Position numbers and translations under genes: made by a program | Shown: one piece after another, positions 1-10,498 of the stretch | How the letters are laid out: each line of letters opens with the position of its first letter | Numbering within the stretch: the stretch's first letter is position 1 | DNA from: Opeltia flavorubescens | Taxonomy: Eukaryota > Ascomycota > Lecanoromycetes > Teloschistales > Teloschistaceae | Assembly: GCA_000442125.1 (NCBI GenBank) | Contig: KE546980.1 | Location: forward strand, 930,001 to 994,000 | Direction of reading: 5' to 3' | DNA: 64,000 nt | Notes under the pieces: generated by a model | What the model was told of the DNA's origin: nothing | Databases searched by the model: none | The model's input: only the letters and a program-made list of their open reading frames with translations

Positions 1-791
1 CTTCAAGGAACACAAAGGTCAAGGAGGCGAATAGGGCAAGGTATTCACGCCTGCGCCAGCAAAGTCAGCAGCTTGTTCTTACAACTGGGCGATGAACATG
101 CAGAGTACACATATAGTCGTCCAATGAAAGGCGCCCTCGCCATGTTTGGGAGTCGGTTGATTTCAATCTATCGACTTTGGCGGGNCTAGATGGTTGAGTT
201 GAACATCATGAGCCATATTTTTAGGATTCTGAGGAAGGATCATGGAGACAAATATTGATTTTCACTCGTTAAATTTTGTTATATCAATGGTGATGGGCGG
301 CTGCGCCCGCAGTACGTCATGGTAGTAAGTGTACCCGATTATTTGCATGTGAAGATCACTGAAAGAGATCCACAAGTATTACGTAAGAATTCTTGTAAAT
401 GGCCTCCTAATTCAGATATGATTGCGTTACGAGTGCTGCTGGGTGTTGCATCTAGTTTTAAATGTTGCTCATTGCTTTTACAGTGTCTTCATTCCGGATT
501 AGCGGGTCATCTAAGACTTCATATCAATTTTTCGATCCATATACGCTGGACTGACATCTAGATCAGCCCTGTATGATGCGGCTCTTGCTACCATTCAATG
601 CTGACACTGCCACTGTTTTGATGCTTGGTGACTCCCCAATTAAAGCCGATTCATCAATAGATACATGTGCACCCTGGCTTATTCGCTGTCTTAATGACCG
701 GACGCCAATTCTGAAGTTTGAGGGGAAGTATGTGACTAGATTAAATNATTCCCAGCGCTAAACCCTTCTTTTCGCTCAGCCAGATAATTCC
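1..791. other. intergenic stretch, no gene recognised
   Basis: I see no reading frame with family resemblance here. The open frames are short and use unlikely starts. Two ambiguous bases (positions 185 and 747) lie inside. The right end should contain the 3' UTR of the complex I subunit gene that ends at 792. Confidence 0.5.
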
Positions 792-1086
792 TCAGTCGTC
801 GTATCCTTTAGGTATCTGTCTTGGGCCAGGTGGTACTGAGGATGAAGTCAGTAAGAGCAATCGTTCAGAGGAAGTGCATCCAGAAAGGATAAGGGTGAAT
901 ACTGGGATAGGTCATGGGAATCGGTGGTCGAGGTCCGTCCCCAAGCCGGTATCGAATTGGTGGTGCAGCAATGAGGATGACTGGGCCCATACTTCCAACG
1001 ACGAAGGAGTAGAATATTGCTGGTTTCTCGTGGGAGATATAACGTAGATACTGGAACGGGGTTTGGAAGAATCGTGGTGCGGACAT
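792..1086 (-). CDS. nuo9.5: NADH:ubiquinone oxidoreductase 9.5 kDa subunit (complex I accessory)
   Basis: This is a small accessory subunit of mitochondrial respiratory complex I, in the inner membrane. Two exons, 1086-903 and 835-792, are joined across a 67-bp intron (donor GTATTC, acceptor CTCAG), giving 75 residues. The start MSAPRFFQTP and the block KPAIFYSFVVGSMGPVI, one hydrophobic span followed by PPIR, match the fungal 9.5 kDa family as I know it. The second exon supplies the conserved tail GPRQIPKGYDD. Without the intron the frame would end in an unrelated hydrophobic tail, which is why I prefer the spliced form. It is transcribed divergently from WBP1, with 200 bp between the two ATGs. 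Confidence 0.85.
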
Positions 1087-1286
1087 TGCCCAGGTGTCAA
1101 ATGGCGAATTAATTGTTGCTCTATCCGTAAGATCGCTTCGCGAGCTTCGCGGGGAATTGTTCAACTCAAGGTAGGAATTGAGGCTCAAACAAGTCTGCGC
1201 GGCGGGCCGCAGGTCTTGGCATCGATTCATACCGAACACGTATCTGCGTTCTTCGGGTGTAGAGTGCGGTGCTAATTCAAATTATC
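1087..1286. promoter_or_regulatory. shared divergent promoter, nuo9.5 / WBP1
   Basis: Only 200 bp separate the two start codons of these oppositely oriented genes, so both 5' UTRs and core promoters must lie here. I do not see a definite TATA box. The location is inferred from gene layout only. Confidence 0.5.
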
Positions 1287-2863
1287 ATGCATTGGCTTTC
1301 TCACCTCATATGTTTGGCATTGTTAGGTCTTGCACGAGCTCTGAGCAGCAGCGGAAACCGACTCCTAGTGGTGTCCGAGCAGCCTTCAGAAAATGAAAAG
1401 TATTCGAAGTTCTGGGGCGATCTAGAAGGTATGCATATACACCAACTGACATATTCAATTCTGCAACTAATTCTAAACTCATTAGGTAGAGGCTATAAGC
1501 TGTCATTCCAATCACCCAAGGATGACAAACTTTCTCTATTTCAGCATGGGGAGCGAGCCTTTGATCACATCATACTTCTCCCCACAAAATCCAAAGGTAA
1601 TCTGATGACCATGTTTATCAGGAAGCAAAATTAACTACTATCTTAGGACTGGGCCCATCGTTGACTCCGAATTTACTCCTTCAATTCATCAACAACAATG
1701 GCAATATTCTTTTAGCTCTCTCGGCTGAATTACCGGTGCCTTCGGCAATCTCGTCCCTGCTCCTCGAGCTAGATATACATCTGCCATCAGATCGGACATC
1801 TCTTGTCACTGATCATTTCAATCACGACACAATCTCAGCCAGCGAGAAGCATGATGTTCTTGTCTTGCAGCAGCCATCATCAATGCGTAAAGACGTAAAG
1901 AATTTCTTCAGTGTTGATGGAGTTATAGCTTTTCCCCGAGCGGTGGCTCAGGAACTCGGAGCTTCAAGTTCACTTTTGACATCAATTGTACGTGCGCCAG
2001 ATACAGCATACTCTTTCAATCCAAAAGAGGAAGCGGAAACAGTCGAAGAACCATTTGCAGTCGGGACTCAGATCACCCTCGTTTCAGCGATGCAAGGGAG
2101 GAATTCTGCAAGATTTACTATATTAGGCTCGGTAGAGGCTTTAGAGGATGTATGGTTTGGTGCAAAAGTAAAAGCGCTGGGAGAGAAAGAACTCAGAACG
2201 TCCAACAGAGAGTTTGCAAAATGCCTTAGTGCATGGACATTCATGGAGAAGGGAGTTCTAAAGGTAGGAAAAGTGGAGCATCATCTTAGTTCAGATCATC
2301 AAGATGGGTCTGGCAATAAAAGTGCCGTCCAACTCAACTTCATGAATCCCAAGATATATCGCATCAAAAATGACGTGGTAAGTACTCTGGCACGCCGGGA
2401 GGTTGGAAGCACGAGTTTGCTAACTCTATTCGCCCAGACCTTCAACATCGAGCTATCCGAGTACTCCTATGATCATTTAGCTCCCTTTATTCCTTCCCCC
2501 GAAGACGCCGTGCAGCTAGAATTTACGATGCTTTCTCCTTTTCATCGACTCGATCTTCAAACAATATCTAAGGATCTGAATAGCACCACCTTCGGTGCTA
2601 CGTTTCGCTTACCAGATCAGCATGGGATATTTGCTTTCCGTGTGAACTACAAGCGGCCATTTCTAACGAATATTGATATCAAACGAGAGGTGACCGTTCG
2701 CCATTTTGCACACGACGAGTGGCCGCGGAGCTGGATGATCAGTGCTGGATGGGTTTGGATTGCAGGGATCTGGATTACTGTGATCGGATGGGTTGCATTC
2801 GTCGCGCTATGGCTTTGGAGTGAACCATCATATAAACAGAGTCGTGGTAAGAAGTCTATGTGA
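1287..2863 (+). CDS. WBP1: oligosaccharyltransferase 48 kDa subunit (Wbp1/OST48/DDOST)
   Basis: This is a non-catalytic, essential subunit of the ER complex that transfers the glycan from dolichol to Asn in nascent proteins. Exons 1287-1428, 1486-1596 and 1647-2863 give 489 residues. Residues 1-20 (MHWLSHLICLALLGLARALS) form a signal peptide, which selects this ATG. The body follows the OST48 pattern, with LVVSEQP, the FSFQSPKDD-like strand and the late NPKIYRIKNDVV segment. One transmembrane helix lies near the C terminus (WVWIAGIWITVIGWVAFVAL). The protein ends KKSM, a dilysine KKxx ER-retrieval signal on the cytosolic side, the same class of signal known from yeast Wbp1. Introns are 57 and 50 bp. 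The length is usual for the family. Confidence 0.95.
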
Positions 2864-4078
2864 TCAATGGTGTACATGTATAAATACGTAAGAACATTTC
2901 TGAACTCACGACACGGATCGGTGACAAAAGCCATGTCGCACAACAACTTATCACAAGCTATAACCCTTAATTCGACATTAAATATTGTGAAGGCGTGCAC
3001 TTGGATAGTCTCGATGGAGCCGACATGTCGAAACGATACAGCTGAAGTCTTTGCATAGGGTGGTAAACCTGCCGGATCTCATGAGAAGTGGTTCATCATT
3101 AGGGACGTATGTGATAAGACTTTTGCCACGCTTATGCATCATATTACCTCCAGAGCTCTAATATTGTGTTATCATTTTGCACACGTACGGACTCAGGTTT
3201 CTCTGGCTTGTATTTTCCTATTCCCTGGCGATGGATACAGCATCGGCACCTTCAATTATAGTTTCGCACTGTTCATAGGAACGACGGAGCCGTCGTCGAT
3301 GTTACCCAAGCAATGGTAGTGGTGTGACTGAGGAGGTCGTTGGGTTATCAAGGTGCGGTGACGTGTGCAGAGCGTAGGTCATTGTTTGCGGAAACGATAT
3401 ATGCGTCCCAGCGACGGTATCAAAGACCTTAGTCAAGTGATACGGGCACGCCTCATAAGTGGTTTGTGAGTCCTGGCTGCTGGTGGATTGCTGGGGCAAT
3501 GAGCAATCTCATGGCCTCCTGATACAAAGTGCCCGTTGGTATCGACTCAGCTAACATATCTAGGTCCGGCAAATCCGTATCCACATTACGGGTGGATGTG
3601 AGTAGTACGGATCGGTTTAGAGGGAAAGAGAGCAAAAGAGAGCAACAAAAACGAAGCGAAAAGAGTAGAGGAAATGAGAAAAGAACAAGAGGTAGTAGCA
3701 CAAGAAAGAGAGTTAAAGATTGACCGGTGTAGAAATAAAGGTAGAGAAATCGAGAGCAGACCAAGAGAATGAAAGAGAGATCAAGACTATGAATCATGAT
3801 TAAAACACACTTTATGATTGAAACACACTTTATGACTAGATTTCAAAAGATCTTAGTTGGAGATATAGGTCGTATTCTGCCGTGGGAGAGAGAGCGATAT
3901 TTTTCAAAGTAAGAAGAAGTCTCCGGAGATAGGCACTGGAGAGGGCTTCAGACCTTGTCAGACGCTAACTGTAGATTTCTAGCTCAGCATGAGACAAAAA
4001 AGCAATCGTTGTTTCTGCGCAATCTCGACAAACGTAAGAGAACAAGTTAGTCCATAAGTTATGTATACTAGATGTCCT
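2864..4078. other. intergenic spacer with purine tract and short tandem repeat
   Basis: No gene recognised. From about 3618 to 3785 the + strand is strongly purine-biased (runs of gagag/aaaag). An 18-bp unit (atgattaaaacacacttt) then occurs twice in tandem at 3796-3831 with one difference. This could be the worn remains of a retroelement end, but I see no protein-coding remnant to prove it. Confidence 0.4.
3796..3831. repeat. two-copy 18-bp tandem repeat
   Basis: The copies at 3796-3813 and 3814-3831 differ at one position (a/g). The repeat sits immediately after a long purine-rich tract. Confidence 0.85.
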
Positions 4079-4432
4079 TATCCCTTCGTGCCCTGAAAAA
4101 GCGGGATCGCGCTAACAGGGTACTACTCGCATCGAGGGGGTTTTGCACCAGAGGGGGTTTTGCACCAGTCTAATGGCTTGGCGCCAAGGACTGTACTGTC
4201 CCGGCTAGTGTGCCAAGGATCTCCTCTAGCTCGACCAAACATAGCTAGCTCAATCGTGCCTTGGCGCCAAGCCATTAGAGTGGTGCAAAACCCCCTCTGG
4301 TGCAAAACCCCCTCGATGCGAGTATCCGTGATTCTTGGCATAATTTGAGCAATCAAACACTCCAATTCGCGCCAAGCTTCACGAATAGTACCCTGTTAGC
4401 GCGATCCCGCTTTTTCAGGGCACGAAGGGATA
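4079..4432. mobile_element. 350-bp foldback/MITE-like element with TA target duplication
   Basis: A perfect 43-bp inverted repeat forms both ends (4081-4123 and 4388-4430, starting tcccttcgtgccctgaaaaa) and is flanked on each side by TA. That is the duplication made by Tc1/mariner-type transposases. Inside is a second inverted repeat of 66 bp with one mismatch (4124-4189 and 4259-4324), and each arm holds two tandem 17-bp units (gagggggttttgcacca). The left outer and inner arms are contiguous. The right arms are separated by 63 bp (4325-4387). The loop is 4190-4258. The element carries no transposase frame, so it is non-autonomous. The open frames across it are by-products of the palindrome. 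Confidence 0.85.
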
Positions 4433-5170
4433 CCCGGCGTAGAACTCAGTTTGAAATGGAATAGCGGTTGTCGGCCATTGGAGGAAACGCCATGATTTCC
4501 TCGGCAACGGCGGGGCTTGAAATAACACGTGCATGAAGGAAATTTCGCTCGGTGATGAAACGTGGCCCGTGCATATTGTACAAATTAAATGCTACCACCA
4601 AATCATCATTACTGCTGCCTGGAGAGCAGGGTCTAACAACCGGAACCAAATCTAAAGCATCATGCATCCCGGCAGTCGTGGTTCTTTGCTGAAGAGGCGA
4701 AGCGCAAGCATGGGGTTGCACCAGACCGTCGTTTCTCGGATACTTCTCTATCAGCCTAAGTCGACCCTCTCGTCTCCCTCCAATCATTACATGCTACAAC
4801 CCACCGAGTGGACTGATAGTAGACCGCACCTTTAGTGTACTTACAGCTTAATGCTTGGAAACCTTTAATACCCACCCTTGTCCCGCTCAACATTCTTTAT
4901 GGTCGTTTTCAGCCTTTCATTCTTCCATGGTCTGACCAGCTGTCTTTAGATTCTCACCTTGTGGATTGGTGAAAGTGCTGCTTGACTCTGGAGAGCAGCA
5001 TTCTTTCGAGTTTAAACGGTTCATCAATATTATACAAATATACAAAGGATTTTGTACAATTTTTGTCCAGTGGTTCAGCAGCCTTGCTTATTCTACGGCT
5101 TTCTTCTAACAATTGCTCATTAAGCCATTCAATCGTGTGTTCCGTTTCTTGGAGGCTGTCCGAGTCTAGG
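4433..5170. other. spacer upstream of the RTA1-like gene
   Basis: No convincing coding content was seen. The right end should hold the promoter and 5' UTR of the gene starting at 5171. Confidence 0.4.
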
Positions 5171-6341
5171 ATGGATATCATCAAACTCATAGCTCGTCAA
5201 GAGCGGACTCGAGAACAGCGCGCGCTCTGTACACTCGACACCTGCCCCATAGAAGATTCATACTATGACTGTCAGTGTTCCTGATGACGCTACTCTCTTA
5301 CCATGGTCCAATGTGCAATCAGTCACAATCGCAGAATGCTCCTTTTACTCCGAATAGCTGACAGAAACTATTTCAATAGATCGTCCATCTCTGCCTGCGA
5401 ATAGCACTTTCTTGACTCTCTTTTCTCTATCTCTATGTGCCTTTTTGATTCAGGTCACACTTTCCAAGCGATTTATTGGCTTCACCATAGCAATGGTGAG
5501 CGGCTGCATTCTCGAAGTGCTGGGTTACATTGGCCGGATCATGAGCTACCACGATCCTTTCAACGAAGTATTTATCCCCTACCTCTCCAAATGAATTGGT
5601 TACATATTGACAGATTCTCAGAATGGCTTCCTGATGCAGATCTGCTGCTTGACGATTGCTCCTGCCTTCCTAGCGGCTGGGATCTATTTGACCCTTTCAC
5701 GCATCGTTATTACCTTTGGCCCTGAGAACTCTCGTATCCAACCCCTGTCCTACCCCCGCATCTTCATTCCCTGTGACATCCTCTCTCTGGTCCTTCAAGC
5801 GCTCGGCGGTGGCATGGCTTCAGCAGCGAGTCATTCGAACAAGAGTCCAGATACAGGCGATCACATCATGGTTACTGGTCTTGCCTTTCAGGTCTTCACC
5901 CTCCTGGTCTTCATGATCCTCTGCGTCGAATTTGTCGTCCGAACCATCATAAGAATGAATCGGATGGGCGAGGCTGCACTTGATCCTACTCATACGACGT
6001 TGAGGCGTAGCACGAAGTTCCGCGCTTTCCTCATTGCCCTCGCTCTCTCAACGATATGTATTTTCATTCGCTCGGTATTCCGTGTAATTGAATTGGGTGA
6101 GGGATGGGATGGAGCGTTGATCAAAAATCAGAAATTGTTCATCGTTTTGGAAGGCGTCATGGTAGTTCTAGCGGTGCTGGCTCTGAACCTCTTTCATCCA
6201 GGTCTCTGCTTCCGTGAGGGGTATCTTGCGAAACCAAAGACTGAGAAACGGAGTAGAGGGGTAAAATTCTGGCAGCGTAAGGGCAAAGGAGATGTAAGCG
6301 AGAAGGCCAGCCCAACACGAGATAAGCCTGAGGCGGCTTGA
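5171..6341 (+). CDS. RTA1-like multispanning membrane protein
   Basis: This belongs to the fungal RTA1/RSB1 family of about seven transmembrane helices. Members are linked to 7-aminocholesterol resistance and sphingoid-base translocation; the substrate here is unknown. Exons 5171-5270, 5380-5567 and 5622-6341 give 335 residues (introns 109 and 54 bp). The joins restore family blocks: CTLDTCPIEDSYYDYRPSLP at the N terminus, then FTIAMVSGCILEVLGYIGR, NGFLMQICCLTIAPAFLAAG and YLTLSRIV. The extracellular N terminus with paired cysteines is typical. The C-terminal tail (about 45 residues, Lys/Arg-rich) is cytosolic. Subfamily function cannot be decided from sequence alone. Confidence 0.9.
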
Positions 6342-7138
6342 TGGACCTTCCTGATAACGGACGCCCAAAATCAGAAGCAAGAGCGAAGGAAAAGGCTAGG
6401 ATAATGTTTGTTTATAGAGCGGGGGTCTTTGATGACTGCCCAAGCTACGGCCAGCGCGGATGGGCATGGGCAAAGTATCTCGAGACGATAGACATCCAGA
6501 GAGGAATTATAATACATTAGATACTCTATGTGATGTCAACAGTTAAACCTTTAATCCGTTCGAAATATCCCCAACCCTGACAGTACTCCCTTGCCCATCA
6601 TTGTATGCCATTGAGTCGTTCTGAGTCTGTGTAATAGCCGTCCAGGCCAAACCTTGCCCATCTCCCTCACACTCCTTGGTGACCTATATCTATGGCTTGG
6701 CTGACCGCACGAAACCAGTTTCGCCAAAGTAGCCAGGATGCTGGGGCAGGACAAAACAACCAGTCGACTGACGAACAGATGCCCAAAGCTGCCACCATTG
6801 TACCTGCAATGGCCGTGGGCTCAACGGGTGGATATCCAAAGATGGGTGACCTTTACAAGCCTTGGCGATCTAAAGAACCCCAGAGTTCGGCAGTAAATGA
6901 AGTCGATCCAACGGTTCACATAAAGGTCGGCGAAATACTGTAACCTACGATGGAATGACAAGGGGCATGATTCTGCCTAAAGTGGATGTTCACCATTCAA
7001 GTCCACTGTCGTTGAATTTGACAGAGAGACCCCTCGCCCGATAGAAAGGCGCCGTACTTGAAAAGGCAAAAAGGATGAAAAGGATAGAAAAATGCAGATG
7101 AGTGTTCTAATTTTATTGCATGGTCTCCTGAAGATGAA
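6342..7138. other. convergent intergenic stretch
   Basis: This lies between the 3' ends of the RTA1-like gene and DOA1. A + strand frame at 6692-6943 (83 codons) has no recognisable features and I do not call it a gene. Confidence 0.45.
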
Positions 7139-9610
7139 TTAGCGCATCAGCGCTCTGATCTCTCCAACGACTCCCTTTACCCTCGGCTCTTTGGCCGCTT
7201 TCTCTACTTTCTGCATGGCTTCCTCAAGGCCAAGGCTACTCTTCTGCAAATCCTTGCCGAGACTCAACAATGTGCCGGCCGCCACCAGACCACGATAGAC
7301 AGCCTCCGAGTCCACTGTGCTCTGAATGATGCGGATCAGATGATCCATGAGCATCTTACCCCTGTCGATCGTGCCTTGCTGAGCGGAGGACGGTGATGTG
7401 GTGAACAAGACGGCGTAGTTCACGTAAAGTGTCGTGACGGCGATTGTGAGGTTGCGGTTTGAGTTGTCCGCAGATCCTTCGACCAGGGTGTAGATAGTGT
7501 CAAATTCCCTATTCGCAGCAATTCTTCCTTGCATAGTCTCGAAAAGGTTAGAAAAGGCTCGGACAGCGAGCATGATATTGTTCGGTCGATCAGGGTCCTC
7601 AAAGATCTTGCTGTTTACAAGTCCATCGACGAGAGTGCCGCCATCTGGGGATCGATAGCCTGCGGCCGCGGGTGTAGTTGCGGTGAGAAGCCGGAGTAAA
7701 TCGAGAGCTGGCAGTTGTTGACCCGCGGGCCATCTCGTTACCATGTGCATGCTCAGATTGACGCCTTCTCTCAGGATTTCGTCCGCGGTTTCTGTCGATG
7801 CGCTACCTAGACTCTCCTCAAGTGGCTTAATCATCGCCTCTAGCGTTGCAAGCTGAGCCGTGTTCAAGACAGCGTCAACATCACCTTCATTGGATAATTG
7901 CGCGTTAAGTTCTTTAATCTTTTTCTGTATTGTCCGCAGATTGGCGGACTTAATTGATAGGTAGGTGGTTTGAGGTAGAATCTTCGGCCGTGATGTTGGA
8001 AGGGATGGTGTGGGAGCAGCGTTTGTTGATTCTCCAGGACGATATCGAGATTCTGTACCGAGAGGGTCAGATCCTGCAGGCCCTTGAGAAGATTGGCCCA
8101 AAGTAGCTCCTTGTGTGTTCGTCGTGATGAAGTTTGCAACCTGGTCGAGGTAGGTCATGGGTAGCTCGTTGTCTTGTATGAACTTGCTGGCGGCTTCGTA
8201 CGGGTTTTGCGAAAGATTGTAGGGTAATTTTAGTGGTGGCTTTCCGTCTTCGATATCCACGTCGAATACGTAATCGTAGTCTTTTCCGAGATAATCGGTC
8301 TTCTTCCCGCTGCTTCCAACGGCGTCGACGACAGTACCAACACTCATCCATGACTGTGCCCCTTGCGACCATTGATATGCTCCTACTGACCCATCATCCT
8401 CTTTGATCATTATTACTTGTCCTTCCTTTGTCCCCGATCTTTGCTGTAGGAACTCGGGTCCTGGAAGCTTTTCCTTTTGGACATCACCAACCTGTTGCTT
8501 TGGGATCGAAGAGGATTTGACAGAATCCTCGAATGCTTGGAGGACTTCTTGGGCTGCTTGTCGCTCCTTGACTCGAGAAAAGACACGAACCTTTTTGTCA
8601 CTTGCCCCACTGACGATGTCACCATTTTCTAAACATACCGCAACACCCCATACAGATATTGCGGGATGTGTGATGGTTTGAATACATTCGCTGCCCTTCC
8701 ATATCCGCATAGTTCGATCTTCGCCGGAGCTGACTAGTTCACCGCTCGGCAAGCACGCAAGCGAATATATAAAGCTCTCATGACCGTTGAGCTCTCCTAA
8801 TTGTTTTCCGTTAAGTTTCCATAGACGGATGACACCATCATTGCCGGCGGAGGCAAAGTCTGCCCCAGAAGGATGACTAGACACCACGCGGCACAACGCT
8901 CTTACAACATCGGTACTGCCTTTGATGGTGTGGAGAAACTTGCCAGACGGGCTGAAGATTCTTATGCTCTGGTCAGCACATCCTATCACTAATGTTAGTG
9001 TGGGGAGTGGATGATCCAATAAATTTGGGTATAGACCTGTGATAATAGTATCCTGATCGTATGCCAACACAGCCCATACGCTTCCTTGGTGCCCTTCCAA
9101 TAAAGCATCACACTCCCACTTGCCCACAGCCCAGACTCTGGCGGAGCTGTCCCAGCTTCCGCTAACGATGTATCTACCGTCTGAGCTCACATCTAGAGCA
9201 CACACGTTATGCGCATGGCCTAGGAGTAGTGCTTCAGCATCGGTGTCGGGTTCTCTGCCTGGTTCACGGACTTCGATTATCGTGTCTTTGCCCCCTGATA
9301 CAATCAAACCATCCGGGTACCCTTTAGCAGGCGGGCAGTAGGCAACAGCGTTGACGAAAGAAGAGCCATGGGAGGATATCGAGCAATCATATTGTGGAGG
9401 TTCTTCCTCGATAAGCTTCCATGTTCGAACGGTGGCATCCCTGGAAGCACTGAGAATGAGCTTGGAATGGGGAAAAGCGACGCCTCGGACCTGAATGAAA
9501 CCTCTCTGTTAGTGGGTATTCCGTTGCTCCCATGCTACAGTAAGTATGCTGGACATGCATACATCGTCATCGTGTTTTTCCAGCGATGCAGAAAGCTTGA
9601 AATCCGACAT
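7139..9610 (-). CDS. DOA1: Doa1/Ufd3/PLAA ubiquitin-binding Cdc48 cofactor
   Basis: This adaptor links Cdc48/p97 to ubiquitin and helps keep ubiquitin levels and sort ubiquitinated cargo. Exons 9610-9563, 9490-9037 and 8988-7139 give 783 residues. A seven-bladed WD40 propeller fills roughly residues 1-300 (repeats such as LSASRDATVRTW and VSGSWDSSARVW). A PFU ubiquitin-binding domain follows at about 360-455 (YDYVFDVDIEDGKPPLKLPY) and a C-terminal PUL domain at about 510-783, which in the family binds Cdc48. The start MSDFKLSASLEKHDDDVRGV matches the first propeller strand. The second intron (8989-9036) is 48 bp, a multiple of three without a stop, so its retention would keep the frame. Length and order are normal for the family. 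Confidence 0.95.
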
Positions 9611-10498
9611 GGCACAAATTTGGCGCTTCTCTAATTTGCCGGCGTAAACGACAGAGTGCAGAACTGACAGGTAGCAAGTGCACAGGCACAGTCACCTTAC
9701 AGGAAACTTCATTGTGTGCCTGAAATATGTGTAACATTTAACTACAACTGCTTCACTCTGGATAGTCAAGATCGCTTCCACTCAAAAACTGCGTCTCGCT
9801 TTTTATGTAGAATCCGTGACTAATCCGCTGTCGAAGCTTCCCAAAACAGAGGAGAATTACAAATTTCGACTCGTTTGGCTCAAGTTGAGATTCTTTATGA
9901 TGTAGAATCATCTGTGACCATACCATACAGCATCATCACGCATTGAGGTGCTCAACCCTGGAAAACGTTCACCGGAAATCTCCGTCCCCTGTTGAACCTG
10001 CGAACTTGTACTCGCTACGCACGACAAGGGTATGCGGGTAGCAGTGACAAATCGGCATGGCCCGTGGAGAACAAATTGGGTCCATACCTATGGCCTCTCG
10101 AACCGCCGACTATCCTAAGCGCCTGCAGGACAACTCCCTCTCTCTCTGGCATCCGTCTAGCCTCCAAGCCAGTCATGACATTGTCTTGTCATTGGCGAGA
10201 AGGAAGTAAATATAGTCTGGACTATGAGAATCTGCAGAACAGTGCTGATCCCGCGCTTTAGAGAGTGTTGTCTTTCATGTTGGTGGAGCCGCTTCCTGTC
10301 TGATTTGGTAGGAGTGCAGTGGGCACGCACAAAAGACATGCCTGGTCTCCTTCTCCGCTTTGTCTCTGTTTTCGCCGTCTCTCAGTGCTTGTCGTTGCAG
10401 ACAGTAGGTAATTCACGCAGCTTTCTTATTCTGTACAATGTGTTGAGGCTTTTCATGCCTGTTCTCCCTCCATAAATCCAGATCCATCCTCCGCTACA
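9611..10498. promoter_or_regulatory. divergent intergenic region, DOA1 / membrane protein
   Basis: These 888 bp separate two divergent start codons and must contain both promoters. Short open frames inside show no family features. The stretch just before 10499 is pyrimidine-rich, as is common upstream of fungal start sites. Confidence 0.4.

Noticed and set aside
865-902. Unspliced C terminus of the complex I subunit (ending FWMHFL)
   Set aside because: Splicing at 836-902 replaces it with the family tail GPRQIPKGYDD, so the open extension is intronic.
4123-4365. Two overlapping open frames of 60-80 codons on opposite strands
   Set aside because: They are mirror images produced by the inner palindrome of the foldback element and have no protein-like composition.
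6692-6943. 83-codon + strand frame
   Set aside because: No domain, no splice partner, and it lies in a convergent 3' spacer.
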